From assembly GCF_900699765.1 (NCBI RefSeq), contig NZ_CAADHO010000004.1, forward strand, positions 434,001 to 498,000: a DNA stretch of 64,000 nt, in the 5' to 3' direction. This document shows positions 9,008 to 18,735 of the stretch, piece by piece (the stretch's first letter is position 1; each line of letters opens with the position of its first letter). The notes below the pieces were generated by a model. The model ran no database searches and was not told the DNA's origin. It worked only from the letters and a program-made list of their open reading frames with translations. The position numbers and the translations under genes are program-made. The DNA is from Desulfoluna butyratoxydans. GTDB lineage: Bacteria; Desulfobacterota; Desulfobacteria; Desulfobacterales; Desulfolunaceae.

Positions 9008-10381
9008 TTACATATCGATGGTGATGCCCGCATAAAAGGTGTTGCACGTGCCGCCGAAGCTGTAGTCGGGGTTGACGCCCGTGGGCTCGGTTTTCGTGAC
9101 CTCCCGGTCGTCGAGGATCTGGTGCTGGTAGGCGGCGTAAAAATTGATGTCCCGTTTCATGCGGCCGAAGCTTGGAAGGCGGTAGCTTGTTCCCACGGAG
9201 AGGATGTGCTTGTCGTTGTCGAGGAAGTTGATGGTGTCGGTGAGGCCTTCGTCCGGGATAAAGCTGGGTTCGAAGCAGTAGCCCCCTTGAATCGCCAGCC
9301 GCCGGGTGAGGCGGTATTCGATGCCCAGTTTGGGAACGACAATGTCGTCCAGCTCGGGGAGCACGTCCCCGAAGTTCTCTTCGTGGTTGAGGGAGACTTC
9401 GAACCCGGACCACTTCTGGAATTCCGCCTCAAGGGAGACCATGAGCCTGTCGGTGAAGGCGTAGGAGGTGCCGAAGGTGTAGATGTCCGGTTGGAAGTAG
9501 TCCAGCAGGGCCAGCCTCAGGTTGAGAAGGACATTGCCCGTTTCGAGGACGGCCACGGTCTGCAGCGGGGAGATGTCGAGCTTTGACTTCTGCCTGTAAG
9601 AAAAACCGAACTCCAGCCCCTCAAGGGCGTCGAATTTTTTTCCGGGGCTGATGTAGAAACCGGCCACCACCGTGGGTTCCAGGGAGATGTCCATGATGGC
9701 GTTGTCCACGGGGATCTGTTCATCCTCGGTGATCTGGAGGTCGGACAGGTCGATGGTGCCGGAACCGCCAAAGGAGATTTTGAGCCCCAGGCCCAGTCCG
9801 AAGAGGTCCTCCATGAACCCGAATCCCGCGCCGGTCATGATCAACGCCCGCTGGGCTTCCCGCCCGTACCGCATGAAGTTGTGGGTGCGCGGGTCGATGT
9901 CGTTGATCTTGACCACGGTGAGATCATTGTTGATGCCCATGGAGAGGCCCATACGTGCCGACGAGATGCATTCCGGCATCTCATAGATGATGTTGAGGTC
10001 CATGGCCATGCCCAAGACATAGGTCCCGAAGTCGAGGTCGTCGGCACCGTGGGTGGGCAGGGGGCTTCCGGTGTCCGGGTCGAAGCGGTTGATGTTGAGG
10101 TCAAAGGAGGGCACCGTGTGGAGGTAGTTCACCGAGATCTGGTTGATGCCGCTTTTTTCACCGGTCTCGGCGGCTCGTTCGATGCGGGCGAGGGTTCGCC
10201 CCAAACCGGACATGTTGTAATAGACCGCGGACCAGTCGTCCACATGGGCGGTCATGGCGTTGCCCATGGCCATGCCCCGTGGGGAAAAACCGTACGTGGT
10301 GCCGAAGCTGCTCCCAAAGGCGGACCGGCTGAAGGTGATCATCAACAAAATCGTTCCCATGCATGCAAGCAGTTTTTTCAT
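9008..10381 (-). CDS. FadL/OmpP1/TodX-family outer-membrane transport protein
   Basis: A 457-residue precursor starting MKKLLACMGTILLMITFSRSAFG, a clear signal peptide; GGAG lies about 7 bases upstream. An 80-residue upstream extension of the frame is only translation of repeat R2. The mature start SSFGTTYGFSPRGMAMGNAMTA...DDWSAVYYNMSGL is the FadL hatch signature (usually ...A..ndasA.yyNPA). The rest is amphipathic barrel strands, with RRLAIQGGYCFEPSFIPDEG near the end, another FadL landmark. Family members pass long-chain fatty acids or aromatic hydrocarbons through the outer membrane. It lies 278 bases after a giant lipoprotein gene on the same strand, suggesting joint function at the outer membrane, though R2 separates them. 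Confidence 0.9.
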   Translation of the reverse strand: MKKLLACMGTILLMITFSRSAFGSSFGTTYGFSPRGMAMGNAMTAHVDDWSAVYYNMSGLGRTLARIERAAETGEKSGINQISVNYLHTVPSFDLNINRFDPDTGSPLPTHGADDLDFGTYVLGMAMDLNIIYEMPECISSARMGLSMGINNDLTVVKINDIDPRTHNFMRYGREAQRALIMTGAGFGFMEDLFGLGLGLKISFGGSGTIDLSDLQITEDEQIPVDNAIMDISLEPTVVAGFYISPGKKFDALEGLEFGFSYRQKSKLDISPLQTVAVLETGNVLLNLRLALLDYFQPDIYTFGTSYAFTDRLMVSLEAEFQKWSGFEVSLNHEENFGDVLPELDDIVVPKLGIEYRLTRRLAIQGGYCFEPSFIPDEGLTDTINFLDNDKHILSVGTSYRLPSFGRMKRDINFYAAYQHQILDDREVTKTEPTGVNPDYSFGGTCNTFYAGITIDM

Positions 10382-10433
10382 TGTCGCTCCAGAGTCGTTG
10401 TAAGGGTGGGGTGGAATTAAAAAGCAAGGGCAT

Positions 10434-10609
10434 GCCTCCGGCGGCCCTGCCGGGGGCCAAACTTTTGCCAATTTAGATGCCTTGGGTTTGACAAACAGGT
10501 TTTGCTTGGGTTTCACGAAAACCTTCGCGGAAGCTCTTCCCCTGAGGAACGAAGGGGGAGGGCTTTCGCAACCTGGGGTCCAGGGGATCATCCCCTGGCC
10601 GCCGGAGGC
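10434..10609. repeat. Structured interspersed repeat R2
   Basis: Bounded by GCCTCCGGCGG (10434-10444) and CCGCCGGAGGC (10599-10609). Inside, 10527-10542 pairs with 10554-10569 over 16 positions (three G-U) around the loop TGAGGAACGAA. A second hairpin, CCAGGGGAT/ATCCCCTGG, precedes the right end. It lies between the lipoprotein gene and fadL. Confidence 0.75.
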
Positions 10610-10659
10610 AGACTTTTCCATGCACTTTAACCATAGAAGGCCGTTAAGGCAGCGTGCTC

Positions 10660-13600
10660 CTATTCGTTTACCTGAAGGCCGTACTTTTCATAGACATCCC
10701 ACAGGAGCGTGACGTCCCGGGCCAGGTCCACGGCATGGGCAAGGTCGCCTAAAAGGGAGGCCAGGGTGGACCAGAGGGGGTCGTGTTCCGTGATGACGGG
10801 CTTGCCCAGGAAGGCGTTCAGGTCGGTGAGGATCTTGTCCCAGCCCGAGGGGATGGTGACATCGTCAACAAGGCACTCCACCAGCCCCTTTTCCTTGAGC
10901 AGGTCGGCAAGGATTACAAGAAAGGCGTGGTAGGTTATTCCGGTGTCGTCGTCCAAAACGGCGTGGATCTCGGGGAACCTGTGTTTGATGAGGTTGTAGA
11001 GATCGTCGAAGCCTTCGTCACCCTGGTGGATCCACTGATCCTTTTCGGCATCGTAGCGCGCAAACAGGCGCCCCAGGGCGTAGAGGGTCCCGGCGAGTTC
11101 GAAGCTGTCGCAGGGGGTGGGCTTTGCCATGACGGAGTCAAGGAGCCCCAGAAGGTTGGCGGTGATGCTGTGGGGGCTGCCGGGGTGGAGGATCCCTTCC
11201 AGCAGGTGGACGGTGTCGTAGAGTTCATCCCAGTCCGCATCGGTGAGTTTGTCGTCCGGGTAGTCGGCCAGGCCCCGGCCCTCCTCTTCCTCTGTTTCGT
11301 CTTCCCCCACAATGAGGTCGATGCCCCAGTCCAGGAGAAGGTCCTCTTCCCGCAGGTGGGTCGGGGCGTCCAGGTCCCCCTGGGCAAAGAGCCAGGGCGG
11401 AAAGACAATGGGAATGTTTTTGGCTTCGTTTAATGCCGTGGCCGGTGCTTTGGTCATGCGGACGGCGCTGACGATTTGCTCCAGGCCGAACAGGATGTCC
11501 CGCCTCGGGCCCCACCGCTCGCAGGCGGCGTTTGTTTCGTCGGCGCAGGCGGGAGAGGAGGCGTCGTCAAAGGCGGGATCGCCCAGGCGCTGGAGAAAGG
11601 CAAAAAGCCCGGTGAGGAGACGAGAGCGGGCAGGTCCGTTTTCCAGGTCGTACTCCGTCATCCTGGCAAGGAGCCCGTCGCACCGCAGGGGCGTGCCGTC
11701 CGGGTTTTTTTCTCCGTAAGGGTCGCTGTCCGTGAGCAGGGTGATGAGGGTTTGGACCTTTGCCGGGCGGTAGTACCCGCGCTCTTCTTCGCTTCCGTAC
11801 CATGTGGCCATGGGTTGCTCGTCGTAAAAGTCCGCGCTGGGATAAAGAAAATCACGGCCGTCAATAAGCCGCGGTTTCCAGCATTCATGCGGCCACTGGC
11901 CGGCGTCTTTCTGGTAGTAGAACAGGGGTTTCAGCAGGTAGGCCATCATGTCGAAGAAGGAGAGCATCCCGCCCCGCGTGGACTCGTACCCCACCTCGGT
12001 GTGGCGGTGCAGGCTGCCCCACAGGGCCTGGAGGATCACCAGCACCGCGTTGCGGTTTTGCCAGATCTCGTCACCCACCTCGAACTCCCGGGAGCCCACC
12101 AGGGCGTCGGTAACGGGGTTGCCCTCCGCATCGGTACCGTGGCAGATCAGGGGCGCCCGGGGAAAGCCCATGCGGTAGATAACCGGTGAGTTGTGGGGAA
12201 AAATGGCGTTGAAAGCCACGCCGCAGTCGATGGTGTCGTTGTAGACCGACTCTTCGGTGACGGCGATGCTCCCGATGAGCCCCTCGCTGATCACCCGGAT
12301 GCACATGCGGTAGTCCCCGGGCAGCTCGGATGGGCCGTGGGCTCGTTTTTTTGCCCACACCTGGTTGCCCAGGTATTTGCGGCCGTTCATGAACCCTGTG
12401 TACCCATTGGCCTCCATCACCTGAAAGATAAAGGCCGCTTCGGATCCCAGGACGGTGACGTGAATGGGCATGACCAGCACGAATTTTCGTTCGGCAAAAA
12501 AGAACTGGTAGTTTCGGAAGAGGGCCTCTTCATGGCTGGCGCACTCCCGCACGGGGTCGTTGTCGCCGATGAGCTCGTTTACGATGAGGGACCCCGCCTC
12601 CTCACCCGATTGCACCTCGGGCATGGCAAGGTTCCCCGAGGCGTCGTAGCCCACGGTGTAGTAGGTTCCGCCGAGTTTTCCCAGGTAGTAGTCGGAACGC
12701 CAAACGTCCTTGTAATGCTCCATGCGATGGAGGTAGCCGGTGATAGTGGATGAGGCGCCCCCGAAAAAATCGACCACGCCGCACCCCGATACATCGGTGA
12801 CTTCAATTCGCCCGATGTCGGGGTCGGGGCTGACCCCGAGGATCTCGACGCCGGTTCCAAAGGGGCGGACCGTGAGCCCTTGGCCACGCAGCCGGTCCAT
12901 GACCATGTTGGCGGTCCAGGTCCGGGAGGGGTTTTCAAAGGCAACGGGCACGGGCGGGCCGCTGTCCACGGCTATGGAGACGGTGGCGTCCCCGGAGACC
13001 CGAAACGCTTCCACGGCCACGTCGATGTCGTCTAAAAGCCCCGCACCATGTTTAAAGAACGCCCCCAGGGGGTTGTAGGCGGCGTTGTCCAGGTGGATGG
13101 GGCCGCAGTCGCTGACAATATGAAGGTATTCCCCGCCTCCCTCGTCGTGGGGAAAGCAGACAGCTTCGCCAAAGGCCTCGTTGATCATGGAGACGATGTC
13201 GTCCCGGAAGTATTTCTGGCTTTTATCAAAGTCTATGGTGGCCCTGCTGTCGGGTCCCAGCAGGATCTCAAGCTTTCTTCCTGTCCAGATGCTGTTGTCG
13301 ATTCCGTCTTTCAGGTCGATGTCCGAGGTGAAGAGGGCGTGGGTGGGGACACCGTACTGCACGGCAAGGCTTGCCTGCTCTTCCATGGTCTGGCCTTCGA
13401 ATTGGGCGGGGTAGAGGTACTCCCAGTTGGCCGGGTCTGCAGAGGGCTTGTGGATCCAGGCATACACGAGGCCCCCGGGGGTGTGGGTGACCTGCCAGAT
13501 TCGGTTGTGGAAGGTGACGGTTTTCGGGGTCTTTGGGACATAGTAGTAGGGGCCTTCCGCATGCCATGCCGCGCGAACCGACGCGCTCATGGTGTTGAGG

Positions 13601-15276
13601 GCGATGTTGTCGTCTTCCACTCCGGTGGCTCCGTAGGGACGATAGCCGTTGAGAACCGGGGTGCCGTCTTCCTCCAGCCTGGGCCTGCCGCCTTGTGGAG
13701 AACCCATGTCCCCCGGGGTTCCCGCCACCATGAGGCCGATGGGATAGTTCTGGTCGTAGCGGAAGCGATAATCGTCCATCTCCGGTCCGTCCGCATAAAA
13801 GGGCGCACGCCCACGGAACATGTACTTGTAATCCTTGGATTGCAGGGCGATGTCGTACATGCCCATGCCCAGGGTTTTGTGGGTGGTCATGGCAAAGAGG
13901 GTGTCGTTGACCGTGAGGGTGCCGCACCCTTTCCCGTGGCCGTGGTCATAGTTGGGGTTGCCGCTGTCCGTGATTTCACCTGTCTTGCCCCCGTCGTCGT
14001 ATCCTGTGTGGGCTCCCAGGGCCGCAAAGAACATCAGGTTTTCAAGGAACGAGGTGTGAAAGGCCTCGGGGTCGGTGAGGCGATCCCTGCCCCAGATGTC
14101 GTATCGCAGCATGTCGTAGAGGGATTCCTCAATGCGGGCGCCCGGGATGTCCCACTGCATGGCGTGGAGGTTTTGGGAGAGGATCCCAAGGGGGTAGGGG
14201 GTGTTGCCGAAGAGATCGGAAATCATGCCCATCTCCCTGTCGGCCCGCAGGAAATACTGCATGAGGTAGGGGAACACCTCCCGCAGGCCAAGGCCGAGTT
14301 CCGCATCGGAGTAGATCTCCCCGTCATGCCGGTGGTACATGGCGTCGGCCTCGTACACATCGCCCCCTGTGGTGAGGCGATCCTCCATGCCGCAGAGGAG
14401 GTCCCGGATCATCCGGGGGGTGTCGATGCCCGGATCAAAGATCTCCCCCAACCCGTTGATCATTTGGTGGATTGAAAGGCGCGCCTGCTCATCGCCCATG
14501 ACTTCATCAAGGCCCATGAGCAGGGCGTGAACACCGGCCACGATATTGCCCAGCCCCATGTTTTCGTGAACCAGAGGGTCGATTTTCCGGCTGTTGAGGA
14601 GGGTGCCGTCGGCATCCTTCCACATGGGATAGTCGGACCGGATGAGGAGCTTTCCCATGATCTGCGAAAAATCATGGAAGTCCTCGTCGAAGTCCGGGTC
14701 GGTGATGGTGTCTACCATGTCCCGGAGGTCGTCGAGGAACTCTTCCGGGGTGTCGGTATCCCGCCAGTAGCCCAGGATGCTGGCGAATATCTGGTTGGTA
14801 TACCCTTCGTCCCGGAGGGGGACGTCCGTGGCAAGATCGTCCAGATAAGCGTAGAAGGCCCGGGTGTAATCGGTGGCTTCCGCACCCGAATAAAAAGTCT
14901 CCAGCCCTTGGGCGGTCCTGTGGTCGGGGGAGGGGGCCATGAGGACGCCCAGGAGCCCCCGTGTGTCTTTGCCGCACATGTCGGGCATGAGGGTGGGGTT
15001 CACGGTCATGAGGTCGTCAACCCCTGAGGCAAAGGTGACGAAGGCCTCGGGGTTGTCGTTCACCGTGTCGGCAAAGAGGTCGTTGACCATCTCTCCGTCG
15101 ATGGCATCCCATGCCTCTTCAAGGGCGCCTTCGCCTTCGAAAATGTCCATGAGGGTAAAGCCGGATGCCTCGTTCTTCTGGATGTTTACCCCTTCCATTT
15201 CATCTTCGGAGCCGCAGCCCGTGGCCCACAGGACAATCAGGGCCCCTGCCACGGCAAACCATCGGTTCGTTCGCAT
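10660..15276 (-). CDS. Very large secreted lipoprotein (1538 aa), unknown function
   Basis: The N-terminus MRTNRWFAVAGALIVLWATGC is a lipoprotein signal with lipobox ATGC, so the mature protein starts at Cys 21. AAGGA lies upstream of the ATG. The rest is 1500 residues of mixed alpha/beta, acidic, Trp/Tyr-rich sequence with scattered Cys and no transmembrane segment. I recognise no domain. One segment (about residues 780-870) with repeated short strands may be a carbohydrate-binding-like beta domain, but this is weak. It is followed on the same strand by a FadL porin, so a role in handling hydrophobic substrates at the outer membrane is reasonable inference. It is unusually long for an orphan lipoprotein and has no internal repeats that I can see. 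Confidence 0.8.
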   Translation of the reverse strand: MRTNRWFAVAGALIVLWATGCGSEDEMEGVNIQKNEASGFTLMDIFEGEGALEEAWDAIDGEMVNDLFADTVNDNPEAFVTFASGVDDLMTVNPTLMPDMCGKDTRGLLGVLMAPSPDHRTAQGLETFYSGAEATDYTRAFYAYLDDLATDVPLRDEGYTNQIFASILGYWRDTDTPEEFLDDLRDMVDTITDPDFDEDFHDFSQIMGKLLIRSDYPMWKDADGTLLNSRKIDPLVHENMGLGNIVAGVHALLMGLDEVMGDEQARLSIHQMINGLGEIFDPGIDTPRMIRDLLCGMEDRLTTGGDVYEADAMYHRHDGEIYSDAELGLGLREVFPYLMQYFLRADREMGMISDLFGNTPYPLGILSQNLHAMQWDIPGARIEESLYDMLRYDIWGRDRLTDPEAFHTSFLENLMFFAALGAHTGYDDGGKTGEITDSGNPNYDHGHGKGCGTLTVNDTLFAMTTHKTLGMGMYDIALQSKDYKYMFRGRAPFYADGPEMDDYRFRYDQNYPIGLMVAGTPGDMGSPQGGRPRLEEDGTPVLNGYRPYGATGVEDDNIALNTMSASVRAAWHAEGPYYYVPKTPKTVTFHNRIWQVTHTPGGLVYAWIHKPSADPANWEYLYPAQFEGQTMEEQASLAVQYGVPTHALFTSDIDLKDGIDNSIWTGRKLEILLGPDSRATIDFDKSQKYFRDDIVSMINEAFGEAVCFPHDEGGGEYLHIVSDCGPIHLDNAAYNPLGAFFKHGAGLLDDIDVAVEAFRVSGDATVSIAVDSGPPVPVAFENPSRTWTANMVMDRLRGQGLTVRPFGTGVEILGVSPDPDIGRIEVTDVSGCGVVDFFGGASSTITGYLHRMEHYKDVWRSDYYLGKLGGTYYTVGYDASGNLAMPEVQSGEEAGSLIVNELIGDNDPVRECASHEEALFRNYQFFFAERKFVLVMPIHVTVLGSEAAFIFQVMEANGYTGFMNGRKYLGNQVWAKKRAHGPSELPGDYRMCIRVISEGLIGSIAVTEESVYNDTIDCGVAFNAIFPHNSPVIYRMGFPRAPLICHGTDAEGNPVTDALVGSREFEVGDEIWQNRNAVLVILQALWGSLHRHTEVGYESTRGGMLSFFDMMAYLLKPLFYYQKDAGQWPHECWKPRLIDGRDFLYPSADFYDEQPMATWYGSEEERGYYRPAKVQTLITLLTDSDPYGEKNPDGTPLRCDGLLARMTEYDLENGPARSRLLTGLFAFLQRLGDPAFDDASSPACADETNAACERWGPRRDILFGLEQIVSAVRMTKAPATALNEAKNIPIVFPPWLFAQGDLDAPTHLREEDLLLDWGIDLIVGEDETEEEEGRGLADYPDDKLTDADWDELYDTVHLLEGILHPGSPHSITANLLGLLDSVMAKPTPCDSFELAGTLYALGRLFARYDAEKDQWIHQGDEGFDDLYNLIKHRFPEIHAVLDDDTGITYHAFLVILADLLKEKGLVECLVDDVTIPSGWDKILTDLNAFLGKPVITEHDPLWSTLASLLGDLAHAVDLARDVTLLWDVYEKYGLQVNE

Positions 15277-15430
15277 GGGGATGGTTCCTTATGGTTTTGT
15301 GTTTGTTTGTAAGAACGATGTTCTTTGTATGGATAGTTCGTTCGCGGAAGGCGGGAAGTTACAAATATTCAGGCGGGGTGGAACATTTTCGGGATGGGAG
15401 AGGCAGGGGAAAGGGTACGACTTAGCCAAT

Positions 15431-15736
15431 GCCTCCGGCAGCACTGCCGGAGGATAAGCTTTTAAAAAAACATAAACAGGTCTTGATAGCCCCTATTGAA
15501 TGGCGTTTGGACCTTGGTTTATCGGTTAGACCGCGATTTTCAAAAAAACCGAGAAAGATCGACCGAAACGGAGCTCCGCACTTCGGTGCGGCTTTTTTGT
15601 CCGTCGTTACCTGTGCCGCACAGGAGTGCGGCGCTCCAGGAGATAAGGGGGGGCGGGAGGTGGGATGTAAATACGCCGATGGCCCAAACGAATCCACAAT
15701 CTGTTGTCAAGGTGGTTCATCTTGCCGGCCAGGGCC
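15431..15736. repeat. Structured interspersed repeat R3 (rearranged copy)
   Basis: Left end GCCTCCGGCA/TGCCGGAGG forms its own perfect hairpin (15431-15453), followed by the family's AAACAGG motif (15473-15480). The right half shows CAATCTGTTGTCAAGGTGG with hairpin CAAGGTG-gtt-CATCTTG (15708-15724). A separate terminator-like hairpin lies inside. The remainder of 15277-15430 holds no gene. Confidence 0.5.
15570..15598 (+). terminator. Rho-independent terminator-like hairpin inside R3
   Basis: CCGCACTTCGGTGCGG (15576-15591, UUCG-type loop) followed by CTTTTTT. On the plus strand there is no gene upstream, so it may belong to the repeat or stop antisense transcripts. A second hairpin, GCCGCAC/GTGCGGC, follows at 15615-15632. 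Confidence 0.5.
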
Positions 15737-15753
15737 AACGCAGTTAGATTTTT

Positions 15754-16079
15754 GCCTCCGGCGGTCCTGCCGGGGGCAAAACTTTTGGAACGTTTGACAA
15801 AGAGGTTTCGTTTTTTTGGTGAGCACAGCGACCCGCTAGGGGCAACTGAATTGTTACATGCGTTGGCCCCGCCTTGCTGCCGGAGACATTGCGGTTACAT
15901 CGATAATGGACTATCGGCAACAACGTATCCTGAAACTTCGAAACTTGTGAGTCAGTCCGCACAAACCATCAGCGTTTATGTCGGGCGTAGCCCGAGCCGA
16001 AAGCCATTGCGCTTTGGCCTGAGGAACCAAGGGCAAAGCGCAATGGCAATATGCTTTCGAGGTGGCTCACCTCGTCCTT
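15754..16079. repeat. Structured interspersed repeat R4
   Basis: Left end GCCTCCGGCGG at 15754, then GACAAAGAGG. The conserved-loop hairpin pairs 16003-16019 with 16031-16047 (one mismatch) around TGAGGAACCAA. The second hairpin CGAGGTG-gct-CACCTCG is at 16058-16074. The right-hand CCGCCGGAGGC end is missing; the element abuts the end of the SulP gene. Confidence 0.7.
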
Positions 16080-16081
16080 TA

Positions 16082-17692
16082 TTAGTGAAAGGCGTTGGGG
16101 TCGGCCACCACGTGGTACCTGGGGTCGTCGATTTTTTCCAGGATGATGGACCGGTATTTGTCGTCGGCTTTGTTGAGGAGCTTTTTGCAGTCCGTGCTCA
16201 GGTGCTTGAGTCGGACCTCTTTGCCCGCCTTGTGGTATTTTTCAACGATGCCGGAGATGGCCTCGATGCCGGAGTAGTCCGATACCCGGGATTCGACGAA
16301 ATCGATCTCCACCTGGTCGGGGTCGTTTTTAACGTCGAACTTGGAGACGAACATTTTGGTGGAACCGAAGAAGAGGGGCCCCCAGATTTCATACACCTTG
16401 GTGCCGTCTTCTTTTATTCGCTTGCGGGCACGGATTCTCAGGGCGCTTTCCCAGGAGAAGACCAGGGCGGACATGATGATGCCAACAAAGACGGCCACGG
16501 CCAGGTCGAACACCACGGTGAGCACGGACACCGAGATGAGCACCAGGGCATCTGATTTGGGGATTTTGTGCATGATGCGAAGGCTTGACCAGGCAAAGGT
16601 GCCGATGACCACCATGAACATGATGCCGGTGAGGGCCGCAATGGGGACCTGCTCGATGTAGGCCGACCCGAAGAGGATGAAACAGAGCAGGGCAAGGGCC
16701 GCGGTGATGCCGGAGAGCCGTCCTCTGCCGCCTGCGTTGACGTTGATGATGGACTGGCCGATCATGGCGCATCCCCCCATGCCCCCGAACAGGGCGGTGA
16801 CGATGTTTGCCGCGCCCTGGGCCACGCATTCGCGGTTGCTGTTGCCACGGCTTTCGGTGATTTCGTCCAGCAGGTTGAGGGTGAGAAGGGATTCGATGAG
16901 GCCGATGCCTGCCAGGATGACGGCATAGGGGAGAATAAACCTAAGGGTCTCCATGTTCCGGGGGATGAGGGTGAAGAGCTGGGCCTGGAAAACGGGAAGC
17001 CCTCCCTTGAGGCCTTCGCCTCCGCCGTCGCGGATAAAAGAGCCCACAGTGGGCACATCAAGGCCCATGGAGACGGTGACCGCGGTGATCACCAGAATGG
17101 CGGTGAGGGCCGCCGGGATCTTTCGGGTGAGCTTGGGCAGGAGGATCATGATGCCCATGGTGGCAAGCACCAGGGAGACCATGGTGATGAGGTCCTGGCC
17201 CTGCATCCACTGGGAGACACCTGCGTCAACGGTTTTGAACATGTTGAGCTGGGAGAGGAAAATCACGATGGCCAGGCCGTTGACAAAGCCCAGCATGACC
17301 GGATGGGGAATGAGGCGGATGAATTTTCCCAGTTTAAAGGTCCCGGCCGCTACCTGAATCAGGCCCATGAGGATGACCGTGGCAAAGAGGTAGTTCAGCC
17401 CCATGTTGGCCACGGGGTGTGCCATGGCAAGACCCAGGGCGTTGCCCTCCCTGACAAGGGAGACCATGACCACGGCCAGGGCGCCGGTGGCCCCTGAGAT
17501 CATGCCCGGCCGACCGCCGAAAATGGAGGTGACAAGGCCCACCATAAAGGCGGCATAGAGCCCCACCAGGGGATCGACTCCGGCCACAAAGGAAAAAGCC
17601 ACCGCCTCGGGCACCAGGGCCAGGGCCACGGTGAGTCCGGAGGTGACATCGTTTTTTACGCTGCTCGTGCTTCGTTTGATCAGGTCAACCAT
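16082..17692 (-). CDS. SulP-family inorganic anion permease with STAS domain
   Basis: A 536-residue protein from the ATG at 17692 (a TTG one codon earlier is also open). The first 400 residues form the SulP membrane domain: NDVTSGLTVALALVPEAVAFSFVAGVDPLVGLYAAF and GRPGMISGATGALAVVMVSL match the family's first helices, and GGMGGCAMIGQSIINVNAGGRGRLSG is a SulP signature. The C-terminal 110 residues are a STAS domain (KVYEIWGPLFFGST...VEIDFVESRVSDYSGIEAI). SulP proteins move sulfate, bicarbonate or other anions, usually with Na+ or H+. Sulfate uptake would suit a sulfate reducer, but substrate cannot be read from sequence. Single gene; repeat R4 lies just downstream. Confidence 0.92.
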   Translation of the reverse strand: MVDLIKRSTSSVKNDVTSGLTVALALVPEAVAFSFVAGVDPLVGLYAAFMVGLVTSIFGGRPGMISGATGALAVVMVSLVREGNALGLAMAHPVANMGLNYLFATVILMGLIQVAAGTFKLGKFIRLIPHPVMLGFVNGLAIVIFLSQLNMFKTVDAGVSQWMQGQDLITMVSLVLATMGIMILLPKLTRKIPAALTAILVITAVTVSMGLDVPTVGSFIRDGGGEGLKGGLPVFQAQLFTLIPRNMETLRFILPYAVILAGIGLIESLLTLNLLDEITESRGNSNRECVAQGAANIVTALFGGMGGCAMIGQSIINVNAGGRGRLSGITAALALLCFILFGSAYIEQVPIAALTGIMFMVVIGTFAWSSLRIMHKIPKSDALVLISVSVLTVVFDLAVAVFVGIIMSALVFSWESALRIRARKRIKEDGTKVYEIWGPLFFGSTKMFVSKFDVKNDPDQVEIDFVESRVSDYSGIEAISGIVEKYHKAGKEVRLKHLSTDCKKLLNKADDKYRSIILEKIDDPRYHVVADPNAFH

Positions 17693-17742
17693 CAATCTCT
17701 CTTTCGCTTCTGCGCATCAGTGCCACAGGGGGTACAACAAAA

Positions 17743-17775
17743 CGGGCATGGCCTTCGCAATGAGGACCATGCCCG
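17743..17775 (-). terminator. Rho-independent terminator of the Mut7-C/cupin operon
   Basis: Read on the minus strand, a 9-bp stem CGGGCATGG/CCATGCCCG is followed by TTTTGTTGT. It lies downstream of the gene ending at 17933 and upstream of the SulP gene, separating the two transcription units. Confidence 0.65.
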
Positions 17776-17932
17776 TGGCGATCGTTCATTTTTGGGAAAA
17801 GAGCTTGGTTAAATAGGTGTTGTGGGGAGAAAAATCAAGGGAAAAGAGATTGTTGGACTATGAAATATCGACACATCTGCAACGTATTGAAATTGTGAGG
17901 GTTAAAACGATGAATTCAGTTGATGGGTCTCT

Positions 17933-18730
17933 TCAGTCTCCACGAATCATTCCCTTTCCGAGGCCGGGGCTTGCCCCGGAGACATCAATGCCTGCATCGG
18001 CCATTTTACCAAGCATACGCCGGACGTGGGGGCCGTGCCAGTAAAGCCGTTTGCAGGAGGGACAGGTGGAAAAGGCGGAGACGTAGCAGCGGGTTTCCGC
18101 CTTGAGGCGGTGGGAGACGGTTTCTTTTTCCACGGGCTTAAGGTCGCAATTGCAGAGAAAGCAGCGTGAGAAAAAATTGTAGGGTGGATTCAGGCCGAAG
18201 ACGGTGAGAACTTCCTTGAGCTGCCGGTAGGGCTCAGTTGCCCGGATGAAGCGTCCAAAAAGGATGTTTTTGCGTTTCAGCAGCCCCAGGTCCCGGGTGA
18301 GGAGGATGAGGCGCTCGGTTTCGCAGCGGGCGGCAAGGTCGGAGTCCGTTGTTCCGCGGACATGCAGGGCATCCGCGCCCACGGCACGCAGGAGGCCTGC
18401 GAGCCGCCCCACGTTGTCGTCCACGAGAAAGCGGATTTTTCCCCATGCCTGGGGCCGCAACATGCTTGGCCGGGTGACGTCTAAAGGCGGTTCAACAGGA
18501 TGGACGTCCACGCGGCAGTCATGCACCGGCACATGGTGGAACCCCACCTCCACTCCGTCCACGAGAAGACGGCCCACCTCGGTGTGGGGCAGGCCAAGGG
18601 CTTCCAGGGTGTCCTTGAGGGAGGCCCGCCTGTCCCGCACCAGGCGAAGGTCGGCCGTGTTGTTCCTGCGCGTGAGAAACCAGCCGATCTCTCCATGGAC
18701 AATGAGGTGGATTTCAAAAGGGGTCATCAT
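17933..18730 (-). CDS. Mut7-C RNase-domain protein with ubiquitin-like N-terminus
   Basis: 265 residues. The first 85 residues have a beta-grasp pattern (RLLVDGVEVGFHHVPVHDCRVDVHPV), matching the Ub-Mut7C domain (PF14451). Residues about 95-240 are Mut7-C (PF01927): RFLVDDNVGRLAGLLRAVGADALHV, then TDSDLA and ILLTRDLGLL, supplying the PIN-like acidic residues. It closes with a zinc ribbon, CFLCNCDL and CPSCKRLYWHG. The family is a predicted PIN-type nuclease thought to act on RNA; bacterial members are not well characterised. The start codon is five bases from the stop of the upstream DUF985 cupin, so they are one operon, ended by the hairpin at 17743-17775. Confidence 0.85.
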   Translation of the reverse strand: MMTPFEIHLIVHGEIGWFLTRRNNTADLRLVRDRRASLKDTLEALGLPHTEVGRLLVDGVEVGFHHVPVHDCRVDVHPVEPPLDVTRPSMLRPQAWGKIRFLVDDNVGRLAGLLRAVGADALHVRGTTDSDLAARCETERLILLTRDLGLLKRKNILFGRFIRATEPYRQLKEVLTVFGLNPPYNFFSRCFLCNCDLKPVEKETVSHRLKAETRCYVSAFSTCPSCKRLYWHGPHVRRMLGKMADAGIDVSGASPGLGKGMIRGD

Positions 18731-18735
18731 GGATG

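Noticed and set aside
13048-14475. 475-residue antisense frame over the giant lipoprotein gene
   Set aside because: No ribosome site; the sense protein has a signal peptide and an intact frame of 1538 residues.
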